Shown here piece by piece: positions 57,203-64,000 of a DNA stretch of 64,000 nucleotides (position 1 is the stretch's first letter; each line of letters begins with the position of its first letter). This DNA comes from Agathobaculum butyriciproducens (GTDB lineage Bacteria; Bacillota; Clostridia; Oscillospirales; Butyricicoccaceae): contig QEKJ01000001.1 of assembly GCA_003096535.1 (NCBI GenBank), forward strand, positions 1 through 64,000, given 5' to 3'. The notes beneath the pieces were generated by a model that saw only the letters and a program-made list of their open reading frames with translations, ran no database searches and had not been told where the DNA came from. A program made the position numbers and the translations under genes.

Positions 57203-57390
57203 GTAGGAGTTAGGAGGGAGGAGGTAGGAATTTATCCGATGATTTACCCGTACCGTAGGGCGCGACGACCCCGGCGCGCCGTTCGTAACGATGTGCATAC
57301 GGTTTATACGGCGCGCCGAGTCGTCGCGCCCTACGGGAAACGTTTATCGTCGTCCACTCCTACCTCCTATCTCCTACCTCCTATCTTCTT
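57203..57390. repeat. Inverted-repeat element X2 (between livJ and livH)
   Basis: Reverse complement of X1 with about 35 bp extra in the core. GGAGTTAGGAGGGAGGAGG and CTCCTATCTCCTACCTCC ends, unique flanks TTTATCCGATGATTTAC and CGTTTATCGTCGTC, R1-type GTAGGGCGCGACGACC arms. The 57173-57473 gap has no gene. Confidence 0.82.
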
Positions 57391-57473
57391 TATAATAGCG
57401 GTAAAGGAGGACTGCTTCCAGACCTCCTTCACTCGCCCTTGCGTTTATGCTGTTGGAACCCTACGGTTCTGTC

Positions 57474-58658
57474 TTACATACCAACGTAAGCGCCGTTCTC
57501 GATAACCATGCCCTTCGGGGACTTGGATACGGCACCGGTCTCATCCCAGGTCATGCCCTCGCCGGTCAGACCGTCAAAGGTCATGGAGGTGAACTGCTCG
57601 ATCATCTTGTCGCACAGATCCTCTGCGGACATATCCGGCGTAGCGCCTGCATTCTCGAGTGCCTGCTTGTAAGCGTAAACACAGTCGTAAGCGTCGGCTG
57701 CGAACTGGTTCGGGGTCTCGCCGAACTGCTCCTTGTACTTCTTAACGAAGGAAACGGTCTTTTCGTCGGTTGCGTCTGCGTTGAACGGGGTCAGCAGCAT
57801 TACGCCCTCGGCCAGCTTGGGATCAAAGCCTTCCATGGTCAGAATGCCGTCCATGCCGTCTACACCGAAGAACTTCGGCTTGTAGCCCATGCTGTTTGCC
57901 TGCGTCAGGATCAGGGATGCCGGCTGATAGTACATCGGCAGGAATACCAGGTCAGCGCCCTTGCTCTTTGCATCGTTCAGCTGAACGGAGAAGTCGTTCG
58001 CGGAAGCATCGGTAAAGGTGTTGTCGGAAACGACCTGCAGGCCCTTGGTCTTTGCCTCTTCTACAAACTTGTCGTGAATGCCGGTGGAGTAAACGTCATC
58101 GTTCTTCCAGATGATCGCAACCTTGGTGCCGAGCTTCTGCTCTGCGATGTACTGTGCGGATGCGGTGCCCTGGTTCGGGTCAACGAAGCACATCTGGAAC
58201 ACATTGTCCTTATCTGCGGTTACCGCAACGGTGGAAGCAGACGGAGTCAGTGCGAAAATACGGTCGCTGTAGTTCTCAGCGGCGGTAGCCTCGCACGGCT
58301 TGGAGGTTACGGAGCCGAGAGACAGCTGCATGCCCCAGTCCTTCAGGGTGTTGTAGGCGTTGACAGCCTTCTCGGCGTCGTGCTCATCGTCCTGATAGTT
58401 CAGCTCGAACTGAATATCGCCGCCCTCAGCGTTGATCTCGTCAACCGCGATCTGTGCGCCGTTCTTGCAGGCGTTGCCGTAAATAGCAGCCGCGCCGGTC
58501 AGCGGGCCGGTGCCGCCAATCTTGAAGGCAGTGCCGGAAGCGGTGCTGTCGGAGCCGCTGTTCTGCGAATCGGAGCTGCTCGAAGCGGAACCACCGCAGC
58601 CGGTCAGCGCCGTAGCCAGCATAGCGCCGGCAAGAAGCATACTGAGTGTTTTCTTCAT
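57474..58658 (-). CDS. livJ: Branched-chain amino acid ABC transporter substrate-binding lipoprotein
   Basis: 394 aa. Lipoprotein signal (lipobox LTGC, Cys 20), Ser-rich linker, then a type I periplasmic-binding fold: FKIGGTGPLTGAAAIYGNAC (about 47-66), NYQDDEHDAEKAVNAYNTL, ASTVAVTADKDNVFQMCFVD and NQFAADAYDCVYAYKQAL. Captures Leu/Ile/Val or related ligands. AGGAGAAGATTTCACC precedes the ATG. Confidence 0.94.
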   Translation of the reverse strand: MKKTLSMLLAGAMLATALTGCGGSASSSSDSQNSGSDSTASGTAFKIGGTGPLTGAAAIYGNACKNGAQIAVDEINAEGGDIQFELNYQDDEHDAEKAVNAYNTLKDWGMQLSLGSVTSKPCEATAAENYSDRIFALTPSASTVAVTADKDNVFQMCFVDPNQGTASAQYIAEQKLGTKVAIIWKNDDVYSTGIHDKFVEEAKTKGLQVVSDNTFTDASANDFSVQLNDAKSKGADLVFLPMYYQPASLILTQANSMGYKPKFFGVDGMDGILTMEGFDPKLAEGVMLLTPFNADATDEKTVSFVKKYKEQFGETPNQFAADAYDCVYAYKQALENAGATPDMSAEDLCDKMIEQFTSMTFDGLTGEGMTWDETGAVSKSPKGMVIENGAYVGM

Positions 58659-58714
58659 GGTGAAATCTTCTCCTTTGTTTCCCCCGAATCGGCATATCCT
58701 ATCGGGTGTCTTGG

Positions 58715-58803
58715 ATTATGCTTCACATTATACTACCATTTCCGCATTTCGGCGCACTTTTTTTGCGCTGAGAATACAATTTCAGATAATCTACTGATTA
58801 TCT
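58715..58803 (-). promoter_or_regulatory. livJ upstream region: TATAAT box and 20-bp dyad
   Basis: A minus-strand TATAAT lies about 70 bp upstream of livJ without an obvious -35. AGATAATC and GATTATCT separated by TACT (58784-58803) form a perfect dyad, a candidate operator. Confidence 0.5.
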
Positions 58804-58967
58804 TTTGAGTAACTTTACGTTTTTTGTATCTTCTCACAAGAACACTTGTCCGCCCCGCAAGGATTCCTGCAAATTACTTCCATCCTGCCGCCGTTTTTGC
58901 AGGGAGAGCCTGCAAAACTTTTCTCATGCTGAGAACATCATAGACTATCTTCGCTATTCATAAGATA

Positions 58968-59000
58968 TTCGTAGGGCGGGGTGCTCCGCCCTGCGGTGTT
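58968..59000. repeat. R1-type hairpin upstream of spoIVFA
   Basis: GTAGGGCGGGG with GCTCCGCCCTGCGG. The 58804-59035 gap otherwise holds no gene; it contains the hairpin TTTTGCAGGG/CCTGCAAAA. Confidence 0.5.
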
Positions 59001-59035
59001 CATTCAATCTGTGCAACATTTCAAGGAGGTACCCC

Positions 59036-59707
59036 ATGACCGAAAAACGCCACGGAAAAGGACTGTTATTCATCGTAACGCTGGTTCTCGCTGCCGGTGT
59101 GATAAAGTACGCCGATATCCCCTTCGCGCAGACCGTGCGCGAAAAGGCGGCTTCTGCCCTGTCCGGCGCGGCAAATGCTGACCATGTTCTCGCGGTATTC
59201 GGCGGCTCTGCCATGCCCGCAGATACCGTTCCTGCGGAATCCTCCGGCGGTGCGGACGATATTTTAGACCGCGACCAGACCCTGTTCCCCGACACGGTTG
59301 ACCAGACCGTCTATCCGATGGAGTTCGAGCACACCACGCCGACTTCCGGCACGCTGACGTCCTCTTTCGGCAGCAGGCTCAGTCCCATCACCGGTCAGCC
59401 GGGCTTCCACTACGGGCTTGACCTTGCCGCGGACGAGGGCACGCCCATCACCGCCTTCGCGGACGGCACCGTGCGCGAGACCGGTGAATCCGGCTACGGT
59501 CTGTATGTCATTGTCGATCACGCGGACGGTTTTGCAACCTTATACGCGCACTGCAGCAGCATTTCCGCCAAAGTCGGTGATACCGTCACCTGCGGACAGG
59601 AAATTGCCAAGGTCGGTCAGACCGGCAACGCCACCGGTCCGCACCTGCACCTCGAGCTGTGGCACAACGGCGCGGCGCTCGATCCTGCCGACTATCTTGC
59701 GCTGTGA
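59036..59707 (+). CDS. spoIVFA: SpoIVFA-like M23-domain protein
   Basis: 223 aa. One membrane helix (about 9-22), a linker, then a LytM/M23 domain (about 105-222): SSFGSRLSPITGQPGFHYGLDLAA and GNATGPHLHLELWHNG. The zinc ligands HxxxD and HxH are all present, whereas Bacillus SpoIVFA is degenerate. It overlaps a SpoIVFB-type protease gene (GTGA), hence the assignment. SpoIVFA inhibits SpoIVFB until cut by SpoIVB. ATG follows AAGGAGGTACCCC. Confidence 0.82.
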   Translation: MTEKRHGKGLLFIVTLVLAAGVIKYADIPFAQTVREKAASALSGAANADHVLAVFGGSAMPADTVPAESSGGADDILDRDQTLFPDTVDQTVYPMEFEHTTPTSGTLTSSFGSRLSPITGQPGFHYGLDLAADEGTPITAFADGTVRETGESGYGLYVIVDHADGFATLYAHCSSISAKVGDTVTCGQEIAKVGQTGNATGPHLHLELWHNGAALDPADYLAL

Positions 59708-60243
59708 GCCGGATTCAGGTCCGCGACGGCTTTCTTGTGCTCATGGCTGCGCTCTGGTGCGCGGATGAGAGCGGCGTGCTCCCCATTTTCCTGTTGGCGG
59801 CGGCTGTACATGAGTGCGGACACCTTTTTGTCATTCGGCTGTCCGGCGGCTCGGTGCACGCCCTGTGCCTGACCGCCTGCGGCGCTGTCCTGCGGTGCAG
59901 CCTGCCGCCGTCGCCGTTTTCACGCGCCGCCATCTGCCTCGCCGGACCGGCGGCCAGCTTTGCGCTCACCGCACTGGCGAACCCGCTCGGCGCGTACCGG
60001 CTTGCCGGCGCGAGTGCCCTGCTCGGGCTGTTCAACCTGCTGCCCGTGCCCCCGCTCGACGGCGGCATGGCGCTCCGGCACCTCGCGGACGGACGGTTTA
60101 CACGCCTGCTGAATGGGATTGCGGGCGTGTCCGTTCTCGTCCTCCTTGCGGGCGGCGTCCTCCTGTGGAAATCGGGATTTGGCGGGTGGCTGTTTCTCGC
60201 TGGATTGATGGTCGCCGCATGTAACCCGCATGCACACGCATAA
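59704..60243 (+). CDS. spoIVFB: SpoIVFB-like M50 intramembrane metalloprotease
   Basis: 179 aa, shorter than typical SpoIVFB because the C-terminal CBS domain is absent. Zinc-binding HECGH in AAAVHECGHLFVI (about 32-44) and the third ligand in LFNLLPVPPLDGG (about 108-120). Starts at GTG 59704 overlapping the previous stop. It would cleave pro-sigma-K. The last residues (NPHAHA) and the stop codon come from the R1 tandem repeat that starts at about 60219. Confidence 0.85.
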   Translation: MSRIQVRDGFLVLMAALWCADESGVLPIFLLAAAVHECGHLFVIRLSGGSVHALCLTACGAVLRCSLPPSPFSRAAICLAGPAASFALTALANPLGAYRLAGASALLGLFNLLPVPPLDGGMALRHLADGRFTRLLNGIAGVSVLVLLAGGVLLWKSGFGGWLFLAGLMVAACNPHAHA

Positions 60244-60530
60244 CCGCAGGGGCGAACATTGTTCGCCCAAGAACCGTTCGATTTTACGCTGTTCGGGAGC
60301 ACACTGTGCTCCCCTACGGGATAACGTGTACCAAATTGTTAAATTCGGAACGCCGAGGTCGCACCGTATGTAACCCGCATGCACACGCATAACCGTAGGG
60401 GCGAACATTGTTCGCCCAAGAACCGTGCGATTTTACGTTGTGTGGGAGCACACTGTGCTCCCCTACGGGATAACGTGTACCAAATCGTTAAAATTCGGTG
60501 CGCCGAGGTCGTCGCACCCTACGGCAACGC
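60219..60530. repeat. Tandem pair of 147-bp R1 composite units
   Basis: ATGTAACCCGCATGCACACG opens both units (60220 and 60367). Each then has GTAGGGGCGAACATTGTTCG (first copy with one change), GGGAGCACACTGTGCTCCCC, GGGATAACGTGTACCAAAT and GCGCCGAGGTC. The first unit overlaps the end of spoIVFB. No gene between 60244 and 60666. Confidence 0.85.
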
Positions 60531-60566
60531 TTCACCCTCGCGTTAATTACTAATTATTCTGCGCTC

Positions 60567-60595
60567 TTGTAAATTTTGCCGAAATCGTGTAAAAT
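60567..60595 (+). promoter_or_regulatory. Promoter of the ispDF operon
   Basis: TTGTAA and TAAAAT with 17 bp, about 70 bp before ispD. The inverted pair CCAAAAGGCT/AGCCTTTGG lies in the leader. Confidence 0.6.
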
Positions 60596-60666
60596 AACGG
60601 TACAAAGATTTATCCAAACAAACCAAAAGGCTCACAAAGCCTTTGGATAGAAAGGACCGAACAATT

Positions 60667-61383
60667 ATGCTGGGAAAACGCAGAAAAAAAACTGATCTCC
60701 CCGCCGTATGCGCTGTTATCGTAGCGGCAGGCTCCTCCCGCCGCATGGGCGGCGAAAACAAGCTGCTGCTCGAGATCGACGGCGTACCCGTCCTCGCACG
60801 CACGCTTTCCGCCTTCCAGAAATGCGCCGCCATCCGCGATATCGTGCTCGTCTGCCGTGAGCAGGACATCATGCCCTATACCGAGCTGGCGAAGGCCTTC
60901 TCCATTGACAAGCTGTGCACGGTAACGCGCGGCGGCGAGACCCGCACGGAATCCGTTCTCGCGGGCATCACGGCCGCACCGGAAAACGCCGTGCTCGTTG
61001 CCGTACACGACGGCGCCCGCCCGCTCGTCTCCGAGGCCGTTATCACCGAGGCGGTTACCACCGCCGCCGAGTACGGCGCTGCCGCGCCGGTCGTTCCGGT
61101 CAAGGACAGCATCAAGCGCATCGAGGATGGCAACATCGCCGCCGATGTCGCCCGCAACACGCTTGCCGCGGTACAGACCCCGCAGGTATTCCGCAAGGAC
61201 CTGCTCCGCCGTGCGCTCACCTCGGCTGCCGAGCGCGGCTACAGCTTCACCGATGACTGCGCGGCTGTCGAGTCGCTCGGCACCATCGTCAAGGCGACCC
61301 ACGGCAGCTACCAGAACATTAAGATCACCACGCCGGAGGACATTCTCGTTGCGGAAGCGCTCCTCACAAGGGAGGACAAGTAA
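60667..61383 (+). CDS. ispD: 2-C-methyl-D-erythritol 4-phosphate cytidylyltransferase
   Basis: 238 aa. Couples CTP with MEP in the non-mevalonate isoprenoid pathway. CTP loop [16 protein letters not shown] (about 17-32), [16 protein letters not shown] (about 115-130), VPVKDSIK and [13 protein letters not shown] 60667 follows AAAGGACCGAACAATT. Directly followed by ispF, a classical pair. Confidence 0.96.
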   Translation: MLGKRRKKTDLPAVCAVIVAAGSSRRMGGENKLLLEIDGVPVLARTLSAFQKCAAIRDIVLVCREQDIMPYTELAKAFSIDKLCTVTRGGETRTESVLAGITAAPENAVLVAVHDGARPLVSEAVITEAVTTAAEYGAAAPVVPVKDSIKRIEDGNIAADVARNTLAAVQTPQVFRKDLLRRALTSAAERGYSFTDDCAAVESLGTIVKATHGSYQNIKITTPEDILVAEALLTREDK

Positions 61384-61384
61384 T

Positions 61385-61858
61385 ATGCGCATCGGACACG
61401 GTTACGACGTACACAGACTGGTCTCCGGCAGACCGTGCATCATCGGCGGTGTGAACATTCCGTTTGATCTTGGTCTGGACGGTCACTCGGACGCGGATGT
61501 GCTCACGCACGCCGTCATGGATTCCCTGCTCGGCGCGCTCGCGCTCGGTGACATCGGCAAGCATTTTCCGGATACCGACCCGCGCTACAAGGGCGCGGAC
61601 AGCATCGCGCTGCTGCGTCACGTTGCCGCGCTCGTGCGCGAAAGCGGCTGGCAGCTCGGCAATCTGGATGCGACCGTGCTCGCACAGGCGCCCAAGCTCG
61701 CGCCGCACATTCTGCAGATGCGCGAGAACCTTGCCGCCGCCATCGGCTGCGCGGTCGAGCAGGTTTCGGTCAAGGCGACCACCGAGGAGGGACTGGGCTT
61801 TACCGGCTCCAAACAAGGCATTGCCGCGCACTGCGTGTGCCTTTTAGAGCGAATCTGA
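61385..61858 (+). CDS. ispF: 2-C-methyl-D-erythritol 2,4-cyclodiphosphate synthase
   Basis: 157 aa. Metal ligands in [11 protein letters not shown] (about 2-12), [20 protein letters not shown] (about 33-52), [16 protein letters not shown] and [12 protein letters not shown] near the C-terminus. The start is 1 bp after the ispD stop, with AAGGGAGGACAAGTAAT upstream. Confidence 0.97.
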   Translation: MRIGHGYDVHRLVSGRPCIIGGVNIPFDLGLDGHSDADVLTHAVMDSLLGALALGDIGKHFPDTDPRYKGADSIALLRHVAALVRESGWQLGNLDATVLAQAPKLAPHILQMRENLAAAIGCAVEQVSVKATTEEGLGFTGSKQGIAAHCVCLLERI

Positions 61859-61937
61859 ACAGTCTTACCTATACACTATGGATAAATAGGGGTAACACCG
61901 CATAGCGGTATTGCCCCCAATAAAGGAAGTGAACCCA

Positions 61938-62132
61938 ATGGATATACAGATAAACGACATTCTTACCATGAAAAAACAGCACCCGTGCGGCAGCAAGCAG
62001 TGGCAGGTGCTTCGCATCGGTATGGATTTCAAGCTGAAATGCCTCGGCTGCGGGCATGAGGTCATGCTGCCGCGCAGCAAGGCGGAGAAAAACATCAGAA
62101 CCGTAGAACGGGAGGGTGAAATCGTATGTTGA
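61938..62132 (+). CDS. DUF951 family protein, 64 aa
   Basis: Starts MDIQINDILTMKKQHPCGSK; ends with CLGCGHEVMLPRSKAEKNIR. The HPCG and CLGC pairs form a probable zinc site. DUF951 is conserved in Firmicutes, of unknown role. ATG follows AAAGGAAGTGAACCCA; the end overlaps udp by 7 bp. Confidence 0.9.
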   Translation: MDIQINDILTMKKQHPCGSKQWQVLRIGMDFKLKCLGCGHEVMLPRSKAEKNIRTVEREGEIVC

Positions 62133-62887
62133 TAGACGGCAGACAGATGCACATTCAAATCACCAAGGGCGATATCGGGCGGTACGTCATTCTGCCCGGT
62201 GACCCGGCGCGATGCGAGAAGATCGCGCAGTATTTCGATGACCCGAAGCAGATCGCCCACAACCGCGAGTACACGCTGTGGACAGGCTCTCTGGACGGCG
62301 TTCCGGTTGCGGTGTGCTCGACCGGCATCGGCGGTCCGTCGGCTGCCATCGCCATGGAGGAGCTGGTCGAGTGCGGCGCGGACACGTTCATCCGTGTCGG
62401 CACGTCCGGCGGCATTGTGGACAAGGTAAAGGGCGGCGATATCGTTATTGCCACCGGCGCCATCCGGCAGGAGGGCACGAGCCGCGAGTACCTCCCCATC
62501 GAGTTCCCGGCAGTCGCGGATTTTTCTGTTGTTTCCGCGCTGCATGAGGCGGCGCAGGCGCTCGGTTTTCCGTATCACACGGGCGTAATCCAGTCCAAGG
62601 ACAGCTTTTACGGCGAAATCCGTCCCGCGCAGATGCCAATCGCGGACGAGCTGACCGCCAAGTGGAAGGCATGGAAGGCGGCAGGCGCGCTCACCAGCGA
62701 GATGGAGACAGCCGCGCTCATGATCGTCGCGCAGGTGCTGCACGTTCGGTGCGGCGCGGTGCTCAACGTGCTGTGGAACGCGGACAACGATGACGCTCCC
62801 GCCATCCCGCCTGACGCCACCGAGCGCGGCGTAAAGGCCGCCGTGGAGGCCATCCGCGTGCTCATCCGTGAGGACAGCAAGGCATGA
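62126..62887 (+). CDS. udp: Uridine phosphorylase
   Basis: 253 aa, NP-I family. GRYVILPGDPARCEKIAQYF (about 18-37), STGIGGPSAAIAMEEL, RVGTSGGIVDKVKGGDIVIATGA (in two parts) and the ribose-binding EMETAAL. Cleaves uridine to uracil and ribose-1-phosphate. ATG follows GGGAGGGTGAAATCGT. Its stop overlaps the MATE gene start (ATGA). Confidence 0.93.
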   Translation: MLIDGRQMHIQITKGDIGRYVILPGDPARCEKIAQYFDDPKQIAHNREYTLWTGSLDGVPVAVCSTGIGGPSAAIAMEELVECGADTFIRVGTSGGIVDKVKGGDIVIATGAIRQEGTSREYLPIEFPAVADFSVVSALHEAAQALGFPYHTGVIQSKDSFYGEIRPAQMPIADELTAKWKAWKAAGALTSEMETAALMIVAQVLHVRCGAVLNVLWNADNDDAPAIPPDATERGVKAAVEAIRVLIREDSKA

Positions 62888-64000
62888 GTGAACAACAGAA
62901 TCAGCAGACAGCGGCCCTCGGCACAGCACCCGTAGGGCCGCTGCTCTTTCGGCTGGCGCTGCCGACCATCACGGCACAGGTCGTCAACCTGCTGTACAGC
63001 ATCGTAGACCGTATTTACATCGGACGCATCCCGCTCGAGGGCAAGCTGGCGCTGACCGGCATGGGCGTCACCTTCCCTGTCATCACGCTCATCTCGGCGT
63101 TTGCGGCGCTCATCGGCATGGGCGGTGCACCGCGGGCCTCCATCGCGCTCGGCGCAAAGGAGCACGACCGCGCGGAACGCATCCTCGGAACGTGTACAGC
63201 GGCGCTCTGGGCGCTTGCACTCGTGCTGACAGCACTGTTCCTGCTGTTTCAGGCGCCATTACTGAAACTGTTCGGCGCATCTGCCGACACCCTGCCGTAT
63301 GCGATGCAGTACCTCAACCTCTACGTTCTCGGCACGGTTTTCGTGATGACATCGCTCGGTCTGAACGGCTTCATCACCGCGCAGGGCCGCTCCTCGGTTG
63401 CGATGAAAACCGTTGTCATCGGTGCGGTGCTCAACACGGCGCTTGACCCGCTGTTCATCTTCGTGCTGAAAATGGGCGTGCGCGGCGCGGCTGTGGCGAC
63501 AATTATCTCGCAGGCGGTGTCTGCGGCATGGGTTCTGCGGTTTCTGACCGGAAAGCAGACGGTTCTGCGCTTAAAACGCGCGTATTTCCGCATTGACCGA
63601 CCGGTTCTGGCATCCGCAGTCGGTCTGGGCGCGTCCCCGTTTGTCATGCAGTCCACAGAAAGCCTGCTCACCATTGCGTTCAACGTATCGCTGCAAAAGT
63701 ACGGCGGCGATGCGGCGGTCGGCGCAATGACCATCCTCACCTCGGTGGCGCAGATGGTACAGCTGCCGCTGACCGGACTCGCGCAGGGCGCGCAGCCCAT
63801 CCTCAGCTACGCCTGCGGCGCGAAGCGGCCCGACCGCATGAAGCGCGTCGTGCAGCTGAATCTCGCGGCGGCGTTCGTGTTCGCGTTCTCGATCTGGGCT
63901 GTGGTTCAGCTCGCGCCGCACGCCGTCATCCACCTGTTCACGGCGGACGAGGAGCTCGTGTCGCTCACCATCTGGGCGCTGCGCGTGTACTTTGCGCTCG
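62884..64000 (+). CDS. MATE-family efflux transporter (partial, 3' end beyond window)
   Basis: 372 residues visible, about nine of twelve helices. Start APVGPLLFRLALPTITAQVV (about 15-34), DRIYIGRIP, GGAPRASIALG and the second-half repeat GLGASPFVMQSTESLLTIAF (about 248-267), then GLAQGAQPILSY. Exports drugs or metabolites against Na+ or H+. Coupled to udp by ATGA overlap. Confidence 0.92.
   Translation, partial: MSEQQNQQTAALGTAPVGPLLFRLALPTITAQVVNLLYSIVDRIYIGRIPLEGKLALTGMGVTFPVITLISAFAALIGMGGAPRASIALGAKEHDRAERILGTCTAALWALALVLTALFLLFQAPLLKLFGASADTLPYAMQYLNLYVLGTVFVMTSLGLNGFITAQGRSSVAMKTVVIGAVLNTALDPLFIFVLKMGVRGAAVATIISQAVSAAWVLRFLTGKQTVLRLKRAYFRIDRPVLASAVGLGASPFVMQSTESLLTIAFNVSLQKYGGDAAVGAMTILTSVAQMVQLPLTGLAQGAQPILSYACGAKRPDRMKRVVQLNLAAAFVFAFSIWAVVQLAPHAVIHLFTADEELVSLTIWALRVYFAL

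Overview
The window is a chromosomal segment of a Gram-positive, endospore-forming Clostridia, probably a gut Oscillospiraceae/Butyricicoccaceae-type organism (inference). Evidence: spoIVB, spo0A and a spoIVFA/spoIVFB pair, strong Shine-Dalgarno sites, TTGACA/TATAAT promoters, sigma-I/RsgI, SLH domains and a GC-rich backbone. Genes are tightly packed. Many intergenic gaps are filled with several families of interspersed palindromic repeats.

Layout. 0-1.4 kb: leftward tail of a plasmid-like block (ParA, an HTH protein, two small unknown proteins). 1.5-7.7 kb: pgi, a type III pantothenate kinase homologue beside an ECF S-component, spoIVB and spo0A. 7.5-17.7 kb: an AT-rich integrative element inserted at the 3' end of spo0A and bracketed by 303-bp direct repeats that each carry the last 41 codons of spo0A. 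It holds a tyrosine integrase, an HNH protein, a structured RNA, a helicase-like replication protein, an RHH repressor, a three-gene membrane/lipoprotein/RCC1 cargo operon and a serine recombinase with a res-like site. 17.7-34.6 kb: mostly housekeeping genes (YheO-type regulator, YtrA-type GntR with an ABC exporter, gluQ, GH3 lipoprotein, tsaD, rimI, arginine phosphatase, polA) and three small toxin loci. 34.7-40.1 kb: a feo iron-uptake operon and a DUF3793-flavodoxin unit that share an operator motif. 41-49 kb: DUF4317, a tandem array of toxin loci, sigI-rsgI, and a DUF4956/VTC/carbohydrate-binding SLH cluster. 49.9-58.7 kb: FliB-like methylase, a frameshifted DUF4373 gene, tRNA-Ser and the liv branched-chain amino acid ABC operon. 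59-64 kb: spoIVFA-spoIVFB, ispD-ispF, DUF951, udp and a MATE exporter that runs off the edge.

Main points for a second look. (1) Spo0A has Glu at position 57, where the phosphoacceptor Asp is expected, while the rest of the protein and two perfect 0A boxes upstream are intact. (2) The spo0A 3' end is an attachment site, and the element restores the gene's last 41 codons. (3) Five intact type I toxin-antitoxin-like loci plus one relic form two peptide families with one architecture: SD-sequestering hairpin, a 5'-3' long-range helix in the toxin mRNA, and an antisense RNA of about 95 nt ending over the toxin's last codons. (4) Eight copies of an operator motif, RGTWWG-N6-CTAAYY, lie upstream of feoA and of the DUF3793-flavodoxin unit. 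(5) The livHMGF genes are bracketed by inverted copies of one repeat. Gene functions come from reading protein motifs by eye; no database search was run.
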